Positions 13,669 to 25,700 of a stretch of 64,000 bases of DNA are shown piece by piece. Both the position numbers and the translations under genes were made by a program. Under the pieces are notes generated by a model that saw only the letters and a list, made by a program, of their open reading frames with translations, did no database searches and was not told the origin of the DNA. This stretch comes from Branchiostoma floridae. Taxonomy: Eukaryota; Chordata; Leptocardii; Amphioxiformes; Branchiostomatidae. The DNA lies in NCBI RefSeq assembly GCF_000003815.2, contig NC_049990.1, positions 9,983,534 to 10,047,533 on the forward strand, given 5' to 3'. Within the stretch, counting starts at the first letter, position 1, and the number at the start of each line of letters is the position of its first letter.

Positions 13669-13900
13669 GTTTCCCCGCTCCTACCTCGGTCTGCAGCCTG
13701 CTGAGCTTAACATCTTTTAACTTACACGACTTTGGAGAACAGGAAAACACGCGGAGACGGGGGAAATGTCTAAGACTCTTAGCGAAACTTTCTGGTGGAG
13801 CTTGCCGCGCTAAACGCTTCCAGCACTTCCGGGTCGTGCTCATAGAAATATCACGTGACCTCCGAGCAGACGCAGGGTGTTTAAATCGTTTTTGTAGTGT
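13669..13900 (-). promoter_or_regulatory. Probable promoter / 5' UTR of the SHIP-type gene
   Basis: A G/C-richer stretch directly upstream of the start codon at 13668. It contains an ETS-type site ACTTCCGG at 13825-13832 and an E-box ATCACGTGAC at 13850-13859. No TATA box is evident. A donor-like CCGAG/GTAGGAG lies just upstream of the ATG, so a 5'-UTR intron is possible. The transcription start cannot be fixed from sequence. Confidence 0.45.
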
Positions 13901-14079
13901 ATTTTATGTGGTATGGATATCGCAACTGTTGAAATTTTGACCATTGACGAAGTGTAAGATATTTATCTGGATGTATAGAAGGTATTGCTCGAGCAACATG
14001 TAACGTTATTTAAAGATCAAGTGTATCTCACTGAACTTGGGGTACTGGTGCGGCACTTCGGGGTTTGTTCACTGCTGAT

Positions 14080-14450
14080 CGAATTTTCACATATATATAT
14101 AACTCTGAGCACACTTTCAGATATAGCAGAATTTTCCTTCCAACAACAGTATGACTATGGAACAAACTACCTCAGAGAAAATAGTTATTACAAGGGACAG
14201 AAATAAGTTCAAATGTGAAGTTTATTCTTTCTTCAGCTAGTGCACACTGACAGCGTTCTGTCTACCATCCGCAGTCCAGCTGCTATATGTAATATAATAT
14301 TGTATGAAAGTTGATACAGAATACATAAAATACATAGGCAGTCCAGTTGCTGATGTTATATGAAAGTGGATATAGAATGATTTTTTTTTTAAATCATACA
14401 ATACCGCCAGTATTTCCCATTGAACATCATCTGTAAAAGAAGCTATCTCG
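14080..14450 (+). mobile_element. LINE 3'-end fragment in 3' flank of lectin gene 1
   Basis: Shares a long stretch with 21830-22090, including TTTCCTTCCAACAACAGTA, GTTCAAATGTGAAGTTTATT and CAGTGCACACTGACAG-like sequence. In the less damaged copy this encodes the end of a reverse transcriptase. It lies antisense to, and just downstream of, the stop codon of lectin gene 1. It supplies AATAAA on the minus strand (14221-14226), the nearest candidate polyadenylation signal I could find. Confidence 0.65.
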
Positions 14451-14636
14451 CAAATTTTGCTTCAAACATTGTTTTCGCCTTTTTATACTGTGATATTATG
14501 ATTATGTGCGAGTAAATAAATTTAAGACTTAATAAAGTCCGGAGCGACGCCAGGCCTTGTATGTACTCTGATTCTACAGGATGACCTTTACTTAGCCCTA
14601 ATCTGACGTCTTTCTTTTGTTTTCTCCCACACATTG

Positions 14637-17600
14637 TCAAATCAGAGTAATATATGGCCGTATGTACTGTATTGGGCGTTTACAAACATAGGGACAACGC
14701 CAATCGCATCGAGCGTCGTTCCACTTTCCTCGCTTCCTCTCGGCCCCAAGAGGCCACTTCCTGTAGGTCTGTTAGAAAAGTAACATACAATAATTCATAA
14801 CATATAGAGATTGGTTGCTTTGCTCAACACGATTCCAGGTAAGTCTAGTTAACGTTCCAGTGTTATTCATTTATGATACATAGCGTTATATGCATATTGA
14901 TATATAGATTCATGAGAAATGTTTATAAATGATAACGTGCCAAAAGCCAATTGCAGCTTTCAACTGAGAAAAATATCATCTTAAGCTTTGATATGGTTTA
15001 GTTTCGGACAAGAGCATACACCCAAACTACACCAAAACAGTTATGTCTATATTACGTTCATCGATCAAGCAAATGAGATTACATGATATGCGTCCATTGG
15101 TATTCCGTCACTCCGCGGTTAACGGAAATATGGGAAATGCGTAATTGTGAAAACATAGACAAACCGACAGGCCAAAAGCACTGTGACACGTGAAAAAAGT
15201 GGCCTCTTCATCAATGACCATGCATTCACAATACAAGGAGTGGTCATGACTTATACAAAGTACTTCCTATCACTCTTCTGACAGTGTATCCAAATAACTA
15301 CAGCCACACAAAAAAGGAGTAAAAAACATGTATATAAAATCATTTACACAGTGAGGTAATCATGCAGACCTACCTCGGAGTACACGCCGACACAGTTCTC
15401 CTGGTGGGAGGCGATAGGTAGGACATGGTCGTTGTTCGGTTCACCTGGAGCCCAGTTGGTGTACGTAAGACGTGACCCATCCGTCCAGACAACGGGTCCA
15501 CCTTTATGTAAGTCCGTCAGTCCGATCCAAGCAGCTTCCCATCCTTTCCGGGCTGCGAATTGTTAGAGTCAAACCTTTATTAGTAAACACATCTTCATTA
15601 AAACACACCTGGTCATTGGTCATTGCGGTCACATTTTAGTCGTCCCTTATATTCCTCTCACCATTGAATTACCCAATACCGTCTATAGTTGCCACATATC
15701 TACTGCAACCATTTTCTTCAATTCCATTGAGTGGTCAATATAGACGGGATTGACAGTGATTTTTGAACAAAGAATAGGGTCGCTTTGTAATTTTGTTTAA
15801 GTATAAGAATGGTCTAGCACATGGAGTGAGAAAAATATAGCATAACTTTGGGCCGAGAAGAGGGGAGAAAGTACTCGTAACAGAATCACGTGGTCGTTGG
15901 CACCACATGCACAACAGTATTACATCACGTGGCATTATCTACCCTTGCCTTAGAAGTTTCACCCCTATTCCAGTTTTGCAACAACTCCAGCATAACAACT
16001 AAACAAGGACTATGGAGGACATACTATATATATATATAGAGAGAGAGAGAGGGAGAGAGAGACATGTATGTGTACATACTTTACGTTTGGGACAATGTCT
16101 GGTTAGCAGCGACACCTGTCAGAATCGCCCTGCGAAAGGTGACGAGCGCCGGTTCGATCGAAACGTCTGTCTTCAATAGAATATTTGGCTATGTACGAAG
16201 AAATTTTTTATCCACTATACCTATCTTATTTGATTTTGACCTACCAGTAGAGATGAGACCTTCGATGAAGTTGTTTTCGTTGGCGTCGTTGACCGAAGCA
16301 AGGTGTGCATTACTTTGAATGCATCGTAGATTTGCCGTATACCAACTGACTCGTTTCTTAACGAACAGGTAGCAGTGGTTCTTATATTTGGTCCACTGAC
16401 TGGGACATCGTGGGGCTGCAAAATGCAAAGGATTGTGATTTTTTATGACGATTTTGTTCTGGTCATTGGGTTACTGTCCATTATTCGGTTATCATTTAGT
16501 TCTCCTTTTAAGGTCGCAATGTTATGGTTTATGTACAACGTTACGCATTGCTTTTAAGTTTCAATTAATAGGGTATTCAGTGTGTTTCATTTCAGGTTTG
16601 TACTTATCATGTTCTCACGCTTGGACTAGGCCCATCAGAAATGAATAAAGGGGTACTCAGTAACATCCTGTTATTCTAGATGGTTGCAAAAGTGAGACAA
16701 ATGCTACCGGTAACACCAACACAGTGACGCTTACCTGTGGTCAGCGGGGATGTAGTGGTCATTGGCAAGGTCACGGTGGTGGTAGGCAAGGTCACTGTGG
16801 TGGTTGGCAAGGTCACGGTGATGGTAGGCAAGGTCTCGGTGGTGGTAGGCAAGGTCTCGGTGGTGGTAGGCAAGGTCTCGGTGGTGGCTGGCAAGGTCAC
16901 AGTGGTGGTAGGCAAGGTCACCGTGGTGGTTGGCAATGTGGTCACAGTGGTGGTAGGCAAGGTCACAGTGGTGGTAGGCAAGGTCTCGGTGGTGGTAGGC
17001 AAGGTCATAGCTGTGGTAGGCAAGGCCAAAGCTGTGGTTGGCAAGGTCACAACGGTGGCTGACAAGGTCATAGCTGTAGTAGGCAAGGTCAAAGCTGTGG
17101 TTGGCAAGGTCACAACGATGGTTGGCAAGGTCATAGCGCTGGTCGGCATGGCCACGGCGGTGTTCGGCAAGGTCACAATGTGGGTTGGCAAGGTCTTCGC
17201 GATGGTTGATGATCTCACAGCGCCGGTTAGTAAAGCCATAGTATTGGTAGTCGCAGCGGTAAATTTTAGTGATTCTGTTGCCTGTGGCCCGGATGAGGAA
17301 GAATGGTAATTGGTTAAGGTCTATATTTGTATGTAGCCTGCATAACCTTTTGCGTAACACAAAACGTCGCACGCGGCTCGGCAGCAGCTGGGTATATTAC
17401 AATCAACACCCCGTCACACCTCACCTTTACGCAATTATCTTCAGCTATCTAAATTAGCATGTATGCCTCTCAATAATTGTTTAGAACAACTTCAACTTTA
17501 GCGAAAACGAATTTTGGAGCACATCAAATATACATGTGTTTCTTGTGTATTTTTTTTTCTAAGCTGCGTCCACTAGTTGATCAGACGTCATTTTGTACAT

Positions 17601-19124
17601 CATGCATGGTCTGGAAATTTCTTTTTGTCTTCGAGAGGCATCGATATTCACTGCAGATCTGTTTTCATTTTGGTGACGTTTATAGCACACCTGCCGTACA
17701 TGTTCGTACAGAATCAGGTCTACCACATCTTACGAGGAAATCAAACTAACTAAGAGAGACTGCTATCAAGAGAAACAACAGTCCCAAACACCTCTTGCCC
17801 TAGCAGGGGTGTCTGTTTAGCCATGTTTGCTTACCTTCTCTCCACGTAGGAGATGAGGTTCCAGGAATGCAGCGGTAACAACCGAGATGATCATCGTGAG
17901 TCCACAACCAAGTGCTATCCAGCAAAGCCTAGAAGATTTTGCCCTGTTCCACATCTCCACGATACGCTCTGAAACAAAGAAGTGACAAGGTTATTAGACT
18001 CCGCAATATTGAGTTCCATGATTGGTCCAAGAGTCATATCATGGAATGTAGCGGATTTATAATTTTTTCCTAATTAATCATGCAAAATAGCTCATAAGTT
18101 CTATATACTTGCAACAATCATCATTTTAAAAGGACGCTAGTATGTCAAAACGTACACTACTTACTCGCTGTCTAAAGAGCTATATACCATCGAAAACATC
18201 GCGACCATTGCTTGTTCGGAACACGAGATATCTAAACAGCTTATTGATTTATGTGCTGCATGTCCACAAACACACGCAAAGGCTAATGGCACCAAATACA
18301 TAACCTTTTTAGTAAAGGTGGAAACCTGTCTACCATATACATGCAGTCTTCCGCGTCCTTCTTACTCTTCACAGCAAGTATCGTACCCTGGGGGCCAGCC
18401 GGGATCGGGCAGCTAGGACAGTTTATTCGGTGGCCCAAGAGAGTCAGGCCCGCCGATCTCCTATAAGCGCCCCGGGGATTTTCAGCTCGATAAGGCCCAC
18501 CTGCCCTTAGTTGCGATGACTCCTTCGGGCTTGACCTCCCTGGAGCGCTAATGGGAGATCAGCGGGCTGACTGCCTTGGCTCCCCGAACAAAACTCGCTA
18601 GCTACCCGGTCCTAGATCCTGTCTGGCTCCCAGGGTACAAGTATCGTTGTGTAAAAGTAACATAATCTGCATTGGTTCTAAACATCGATTCCCTTTTGAT
18701 AAAGCTGTGTCCTCCTAGCAATTTTCCCCCAGAGTCTTTTGATCATACATTGTTGTAACATTTTGTGCCTGAGTTGGATTCTTTATTCAAGGTATTTGAG
18801 GATGTATTTGGACCTACCTCTTGCCTTGTGACCAAATCGGACTTCCTCGGGTTTCTTGTATTCGTAAGGACCTTCTTCTGGCTTGTCGTAGGTATCATCG
18901 GAGCACGACTCGGTCCCCGGCCCCGGAAAGACCACGATGTGGTCCCCCACATGGAGGTATGTGTGCCGATCAGTACTGACCGGGGCACCAGAATCTACCG
19001 AGGCAGCAGCGTTGTGGTCACCAGAAGCGGCACCATCGCGGACAGGCCCTGTCTCGTCATTTGCGGATGTCTCCATTTTGCGTTGGTTTTTACCTCGCGA
19101 TACCTTTGTATTGCTTTCCGCCAT
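14637..19124 (-). CDS. Type II membrane C-type lectin with Thr/Pro-repeat stalk (copy 1)
   Basis: Putative cell-surface carbohydrate receptor. Exons: 18818-19124, 17835-17968, 16735-17281, 16245-16415, 15374-15552, 14637-14768; all phases agree and give 489 residues. Residues 1-103 form an acidic cytoplasmic tail from MAESNTK, with SDDTYDKPEEG and YEYKKPEE. A membrane span follows (about 117-137, LCWIALGCGLTMIISVVTAA) with basic residues on its N-terminal side, which supports type II topology. Residues 148-329 are a mucin-like stalk of 7-residue TTTVTLP units. The CTLD spans about 330-489 and carries the calcium/mannose-type motif EPN (APGEPNNDH), ENC and WND plus paired cysteines. The start at 19124 is preferred over 19145 for its better context (AAAATGG). 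Exon order and sequence match the paralogue at 22747-29070. Ligand unknown. Confidence 0.88.
16028..16062. repeat. TA/GA dinucleotide microsatellite
   Basis: Short TA run followed by GA run in the intron between the first and second CTLD exons of lectin copy 1. Confidence 0.85.
16735..17281 (-). repeat. Coding 21-bp minisatellite: mucin-like stalk of lectin copy 1
   Basis: The exon is almost wholly made of about 22 units of 21 bases (7 residues, TTTVTLP or TTTETLP), degenerate toward the N-terminal side (HIVTLPNTAVAMPTSAMTLP). One unit near 16931-16954 is 24 bases and reads VTTLPTT. Dense Thr predicts O-glycosylation (inference). Because the unit length is a multiple of three and contains few stops, several other frames are also open on both strands; those are shadows. 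Confidence 0.9.
18384..18637. mobile_element. 254-bp TIR element with 9-bp target duplication
   Basis: Termini are TACCCTGGGGGCCAGCCGGG and, inverted, TACCCTGGGAGCCAGACAGG. Both sides are flanked by CAAGTATCG (18375-18383 and 18638-18646). Much of the interior is self-complementary (GCCCGCCGATCTCC against GGGAGATCAGCGGGC). A 9-bp duplication fits Mutator-like elements; superfamily is inference. It lies in intron 1 of lectin copy 1 and I do not see it in the matching intron of copy 2, so insertion probably followed the duplication. Confidence 0.8.
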
Positions 19125-19247
19125 TTTTCTTCTAACAATAAACAAAAGACAAATGTTACACTTCTTGAAAAATCATTAAGGATCATATAACCTACTCTCC
19201 AGGCAGAGGTTAGGCTCCGGCTGTTTTTTTAACGTTTTTTAGTCGTT

Positions 19248-19347
19248 NNNNNNNNNNNNNNNNNNNNNNNNNNNNNNNNNNNNNNNNNNNNNNNNNNNNN
19301 NNNNNNNNNNNNNNNNNNNNNNNNNNNNNNNNNNNNNNNNNNNNNNN
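19248..19347. other. Assembly gap (100 N)
   Basis: Exactly 100 N, the conventional size for a gap of unknown length. It lies 124 bases upstream of the start codon of lectin copy 1, so its 5' UTR or promoter may be incomplete. The equivalent place in copy 2 (about 29190-29930) holds the 105-bp tandem repeat, which may explain the break. Confidence 0.97.
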
Positions 19348-20389
19348 ATAGTAGAGAGAAGTAACGTTTAAGAAATACCTCATTTTCCTCTATCGGCGGA
19401 CAGAAAATGTGTCGAGTCCCGCTCGCACCGACGTACATTGCAAAAGGGCCAATTCGGTGCAGTTTTCGCTGTTACGTGCTGCAAGAATCACGTACGTAGA
19501 TACTGCGCCATAAAGCCATAACCAGACTAATCTAAAAGTTCCAACAAAGGGCATATAAACAGAAAAGAAAATCACATTTTATTTATAAGCTACAATATAG
19601 GCTGACTCGTAGAGCCGGCTGGAGGGTTTAACCACCATGTACTGTTGCCTGATTTGTAACTTTGTTTGTAAGGGCAAGGACGTTATATGTTGTTAGGTGT
19701 CAATATTTTACAATGAAAGACATCACAGCCAGCTAGATACATATATTTTTTTCTATTAAAGAGGCACAGACGCGTTCAGTCGCGGCTGTTCATAACAGAC
19801 AGCTGAAAATATAAAATCGCGCGACACTTAAAAGATTGTGAACATCGCACAACGCTCGGAGATGGTTGATTTTATGTAGGATTTATCTGCGATAATAGTG
19901 CTATTTCGGGACATGGATCAGTCACAAGTACAATGTATATTCAAGTCCGTATGAGCTGCGTATTGACATTATTTTAGCTCAGGTAATCTTTGAGGCCGAC
20001 GAAGTAGTATTTTCGGTCAAATAACCGGATTGCATAACGGTGGGTCAAAGTAAAAAAAAAGATAAATTCTTCCCTTACTTTATCTACAAAACCAACAAAA
20101 TGTCAGTTCACAACTCATACGGACGTGAATATACGCTTTCGTGTGACTTATCCCTAATAGTATGCTATCACAGGTACATCGTATGTGCGGTCACCCATGC
20201 GTATATATTTAAGTCCTTATAATTATGAGGTCCGTATGGAATCAACCAGGCTCCACGGGTCGCTGGAAATATAGTACAAATTGGACATGTATAGACAGAT
20301 AACATGACAGAGGAGTTAACTGGCCGAGAAGTATGGTTTTATTGCGCCCCAGCTGAATCGTCTGGCATGTCATCTGTATGTGTATATAA
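19348..20389. repeat. Segmental duplication, 5' flank of lectin copy 1
   Basis: Collinear with 29933-30977: both begin ATAGTAGAGAGAA and run through CTGATTTGTAACTTTG, AGAGATGGTTGATTTTATG and GAGTTAACTGGCCGAGAAGT to CTGTATGTGTATAT, after which they diverge. Small indels and substitutions separate them. Non-coding. It marks the upstream border of the duplicated unit. Confidence 0.85.
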
Positions 20390-21509
20390 GCCTACTACAT
20401 GTAGTATGCGTGTACACAGCACGTGTTATTTTTGTTGACGTTATGCCGTCGTTAAGAGTATTTATGCACGTATTAACTGAATACGTATCTTCATTCGTGG
20501 GCGTCGTGAGACCCATGATTCACAGCAAACAAACAAAAAACAACTATTGAGCCTACCATATATGTGTCAGCTGCATGCGCATTGATTTTTGTGTGTTCTG
20601 TGCGTTATGTTGGACAGATGATAATTTCTGATATAGAAGGACATAAAAAATCTACATACTAGTATTCCGGTGATACATGTAAGCTTCATGTGTCCGTGCT
20701 TTATATGATTTATTATTCAAACAATCGGCAGAGGCCATCTACATGATAATATCACCTTACAAATACGTATACGTGTTGAAACATTCGTTGAGGCGTTAAC
20801 CAAGACAGTTACCCAGAATGTAGTAATTGAATATGTAACTTATTGTAAGGCAGAGTGCAACCTGCAAAATATGCTCTGGCTCGGAGTCGTGACTCGTGAT
20901 AGACTAGTTAACGTGCAAGGCACAAATTAGTCAACATTCTTACGAACAGATCATGTGGCTCTAGTGTTTTTGTGATTGCAGTTATTGCAGAAGGCTGCTT
21001 TATCATACTGATTGGTGAGACACTAAGTACACATACTTTTCAAGACTGGATGCTACCTTTATGCGTAAGTGTACAACCGTATGCTCAAGAAGACAAGTCT
21101 TCTATTCTCAGCTATTGATTACTTGCAATAATATGCAATCCAAAACATGTCAGGTTCTTGGTCTCTCTTCAATATGATTCTCATTCTATGCCACTGTGTA
21201 AGTGAACACTGTAAATACTTTTATAGACACCTTTTTACCGTTTTGAAGTTTTTCAACTGTCATACAACACAAATTATTCTCACCTCGAATTTTCAGTCGC
21301 ACTTCCGTCGACCTTCTTCATGAGTGACGGTTCAGATACTCTGATCACGTGACTTAGAGACACGTGATTCGAGTAACGAATCATAAATGCCTGGCAGACG
21401 ATATCGGCCCCCGTCTCTGTTGAGTGTCGGCCGATGTGCTCTAATGTAGATGCTAACTTTCATGCTAACTTTTTTTACCGTATGTACTATGGAGAGGCAC
21501 CAGCCCTGC
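20390..21509. other. Intergenic stretch between the lectin copies
   Basis: I see no gene here. It holds A/T-rich sequence and, near 21343-21367, two E-boxes (GATCACGTGAC and ACACGTGA) separated by less than one helical turn and a half. Their target gene, if any, is unclear because the nearest start codon lies about 2.2 kb away, at lectin copy 1. Confidence 0.5.
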
Positions 21510-21717
21510 TAAGGCTTAGGTCACATTTCAAAACCGGGGCCCGGCCGGGATGTTTAAAGAAATGAAAAATTAAAATGTATACCTAGAAATATACGCATGT
21601 AATTCCCAAGAATCTTATGTTGACATTTCGTGTATTTTGATGTCCTTTATATCATTCTTTTCCCTCCCGAAAGCTACCCGGTCGGGCCCCGGGATGGCAA
21701 TTGTGACCTAGGCCTTA
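21510..21717. mobile_element. About 208-bp TIR element inserted in a LINE fragment
   Basis: Left end TAAGGCTTAGGTCACATTTC and the complement of the right end, TAAGGCCTAGGTCACAATTG, form terminal inverted repeats. Next to them lie inverted G/C-rich blocks (CCGGGGCCCGGCCGGG and CCCGGTCGGGCCCCGGG). The LINE remnant seems to resume at about 21718, so this element may be the younger one. No clear target duplication. Confidence 0.65.
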
Positions 21718-22090
21718 ATGGTCTCGTCCCTAAACACAAACAAGTGTGGCGGGTGACACACCAGTTTATATCCCAGCACAAAACACTCTAGAGATCCCTG
21801 ACTCTCTCATTGTCAGACATAGGAGAACTTTCCTTCCAACAACAGTAAGTATATGGAACAAACTACCTGAGAAAAAAGGTACCATAAGAGACAGAAAGAA
21901 GTTCAAATGTGAAGTTTATTCTTTCTTCAGTGCACACTGACAGTGTTCTGTCTGCAGCATCGGTAGTCCAGCTGCTAATGTTTTATGAAAGTTGATAAAA
22001 TATGAATCTAAAAAAATACATCACGCCAGCAGCCTTTCCTATTGTACACCATCTGCTTATGAAGTTATCTCGTAATTCTTATAGTTATGA
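21718..22090 (+). mobile_element. LINE 3'-end fragment in 3' flank of lectin gene 2
   Basis: Encodes a reverse-transcriptase C-terminus, RRTFLPTTVSIWNKLP then FKCEVYSFFSAH, stopping at 21938-21940, followed by a 3' UTR shared with 14080-14450. Antisense to lectin copy 2. On the minus strand it offers AATAAA at 21915-21920, about 0.8 kb beyond the stop of that gene. Its presence beside both lectin genes suggests it was part of the duplicated unit. Confidence 0.7.
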
Positions 22091-22746
22091 TATTTCACTG
22101 ATGACGAACATCATCAGTGCTCTCTGTACAATGGAGAAAGTGCAACACCAAATTCCCAATGCTTTGTTCAATTTGAATACAGAAACCAAAACAATCATCA
22201 AAATGTCAGTTTCTCACTCTCTCTTTTGGTCATTACTCAATACATATTGATATCATCATTCACCAGCAATACAAAGACAAGCTCGAAGGCTTTCAATTTA
22301 CTAATATGACATGCCCTGATGCAATTTCCCTGTACATAGACCGATACATCTCAACCACTTTTCTCAAATCAAATCGTATTACTTCTAACACAAACAGTTC
22401 TAATTTACCATACATACACATACAATTTACCATGCAATACTAGTTTCTTATGGATTGAACCACTCAGATAAAGCGGCATAGTGATTAGTCTTAAGTCGTG
22501 TAGAACACTATATTATTGCTATAAGCAAATGTACTGATATAAAACGTGCCATACATTTTGCCCGTTGCAATTGTTGTGCCATAAATATTGATTGTGATTT
22601 TTTTTTCCTTTTGGGAAATAAACTTGATAATAAGCATGAAACATGATCTGTTAACTTCATTAACTTCTGATACAACCATCTCATCCAAGTTTCTTGCATC
22701 TCAACTACAAACTTCAATATTTGCATTTGAATCCACATCATTTTTC

Positions 22747-25700
22747 TTACATTGGCTTTTTGCAAATAAAGGGGTACAGATGGTCACAGTCAGCGTCGTT
22801 CCACTGGCCTCTCTCCTTCACCGGACCAAAAAGACCAAAAAGAAAAGTTTTGCCGGTCTGTTGAAAACATAGCATATATAATTTGTTATATAGTCATGTA
22901 CATGTAAAAATATGGGATTTACCGTTTGATGTAAATACAAGGTAAATAAGTAGTGTTTGCATTTACCACTATTGCCCCCCCCCCCACACTCACACACAAA
23001 CGTACACATACACATAACAGATAACAAGTTGGTTTTCCAAAAACTGAATGTTGGATATTATATTGCATTAAACATATAACTTTGTTACAATCACATGTGT
23101 CATTCTGAATGAGTTGATAATGTCTCCTTGAAAATCATCATTTGAATTTTTTGACCAGTATCATGATGTATGATCTGCTCTTGCCATTTTTTTATTTTAT
23201 TTTTTTTTTATTGAAGAACATGCAAAATTACACACACAGTGGTGCCGCACTCAAGCTAAAAGCTTATGTTCACGGCACCACTAACGAAATACAATAAATA
23301 ATACACAAGTAAAACACAAAAGTACGGGAATCGCCATTATAACAGAGATAAAATAAACGTAATAATAATACAATTTAATAATACAAACATTGTCTTGCCA
23401 TTGTTTGCAGATTGAAGACAGTTTAGGATATTTTTATGCGTTTGTGTAGTTATGGTGGTCAATTCAGCCCTCAAACTACAGGAAAGGTTACATTTGGGAA
23501 CACTTCATTGATCTTCCTTATTGTCAATATAAAGGAAGTGCTTTGTGTCAGGGTACTTCCGGGATATACTTTCGAACAACCAGAGTTTACAGGTTTCGAC
23601 AGCTTTAAGTAAAGTTACGAGTTACGCCAGAAAGAGGAAAAAAACAAGGACATACCCTTGAGAACATGGATCCACAATTTTCTCCTTCAAACCAACTGGC
23701 CACGTGGTCGTTGTTTGGTTCATCTGGAGCCCAGTTGGTGTACGAAAGACGTGACCCATCCGTCCACCAATCTTTGTTTTTGTGGACGTTCTCTAGTCCA
23801 ATCCAGACGATTTTCGTGATGCCTGCAAAAGAGGCCAAAGGATGTCAAGAACTATCAATACGCAAATATATAAATCCTTACCCGTCTACACCGGTCCCCT
23901 CCTGGCTCGATTAACGAACCAACTAGGCTAATGACACATGATCATACAAACTAATGATATGACAATCCATCGATGGTGAAGGGTCACGTGACCAATAGCT
24001 ATACATGATTGGTCATTCCATCCCGAAGACGTCGGTACTTTTGCGTTTTTCTTCACTCCCAAAGGAGAGAGATGTCGTTTCTTGAGTGTCAGTCAGTGTC
24101 AAACTGTAAATTTATGGAACGAGAATTCCTTACCCCAAAAGGGAGAAAGAATCTTGTGTTTGAAAGTACTACTGATTATGAAGCTCCGATAGAATCTAGA
24201 AAAAAATGTGACCATTGACAAAGAAATAAGTCTTAATTACACACCAGATGGGATGAGCGATCTGATGAACATATTTTCCATGAAGTTTCTGATAGAAACC
24301 AGATGGGCCCCATTCTGCATGCAGATGTTGTGCCCGTCAGTCCAGCTGACTTCTTGTTCCATGAAGACGTAGCAGTGGCTGTCATATTTGTGCCATCCAG
24401 TCTCACATTGTACTGTGATATAGTTGCAAAAGATGGATAAATCCATGCAGACTTTTGACAAGTTGGGGGAGAATAAAGTTCTCAAGAAAAGAGCAGATCA
24501 ACTCTCACAGATTGTTAGACTAACTTTACAAAGATTAACCTAATAGACCACAAAATCAATTCAGTTCTCATTGTGCTGAATGACTGGGTCATTGATACAT
24601 TGCTTACCTCTGTTTGACAGTTGTTGGTAAGCTCTCAGTGGTGGCAAGGTCTTGGTGGTCGCTAAGAAGGTCTCGGTGGTGGTAGACATCGTCTCGGTGG
24701 TGGTAGGCAAGGTCTCGGTGGTGGTAGGCAAGGTTTCGGTGGTGGTAGGCAAGGTCTCGGTGGTGGTAGGCAAGGTTTCGGTGGTGGTAGGCAAGGTTTC
24801 GGTGGTGGTAGGCAAAGTCTCGGTGGTGGTAGGCAAGGTCACAACGGCGGTAGGCAAGGTCATGGCGGTGGAAGGCAATGTCATAGCGGTGGCAGGTAAT
24901 GTCTCAGTGGTGGTTGTCAAGGAAACATTGGTGCTTGGAAAGATCATTGCGCTGGTCGGCAAGGCCACAATGTGGGTTGGCAATGTCATAGCGTCGGTAG
25001 GCAAAGCCACAGTACTGGTAGTCGCAGTGGTAGTTTTTAGTGATTCTGTTGCCTGTAGTCCCGATGAGGAAGAAGGGGAAGTGGACAAGACAAGTTATGG
25101 TCTGTATTTGTACATAGGGCCACAGCAAGTAAATTCTATGGATGACATCCTCTGCAGACTGCAAAAATAGTGCGATAGGGCAAAAAAAAACAAGAAGGGT
25201 GAAAAAAAAACATGGCTACATTTCCAAAAATAGGCAACATAAAGTTGTGATGACTGTTGTAAAAAGGATTAGAGGGAAAAAACATGGTATCAGAGCCAAC
25301 AAGACATTCATTCCTGTATTTAAGACATGTTCTGGTGTGGTAAAAATGACACTAGTGTGGTAGACTGGAATGACCAACAAAGTTGGTAACCACACTCTCA
25401 TAGCTTCCATATTGGTGTCACTTTTACAACTATCCAATAAGTTTCATTTCTACAACTACAGTCCTTGGTACCTTACAAGTGTCCCTTCTACAAGTACAAT
25501 TATTAGGCTACAACACAACGTATTTGCTTATTTTGGTATCGTATTGTTGGCCATCCCTGCAGAAGAAAAAAATTCTTGTTTTTTTTTTAAATGAGGCGAA
25601 AATTAATGCGCGCGCTGATGTCATCCATAACATTTACTTGCTATGGCCTAGCCTGTATAACCACCCTTTAGCGTAACGCAAAACTTCGCTCGCGGCTCGG

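Noticed and set aside
13370-13843. 157-codon minus-strand frame over the SHIP first exon
   Set aside because: Out of frame with the SH2 sequence and runs into the intron; at most an upstream ORF if transcription starts beyond 13843.
16724-17309. Long open frames on the plus strand across the lectin stalk exons (also 24652-25170)
   Set aside because: They are Gly/Val-rich shadows of the 21-bp coding minisatellite. The minus-strand reading joins in phase to the membrane and CTLD exons and is the real one.
18818-19124. hemITAM or ITIM in the lectin tails
   Set aside because: No YxxL or YxxI is present in either copy; the tyrosines are followed by DKP, EYK, KKP, DKT and TEP.
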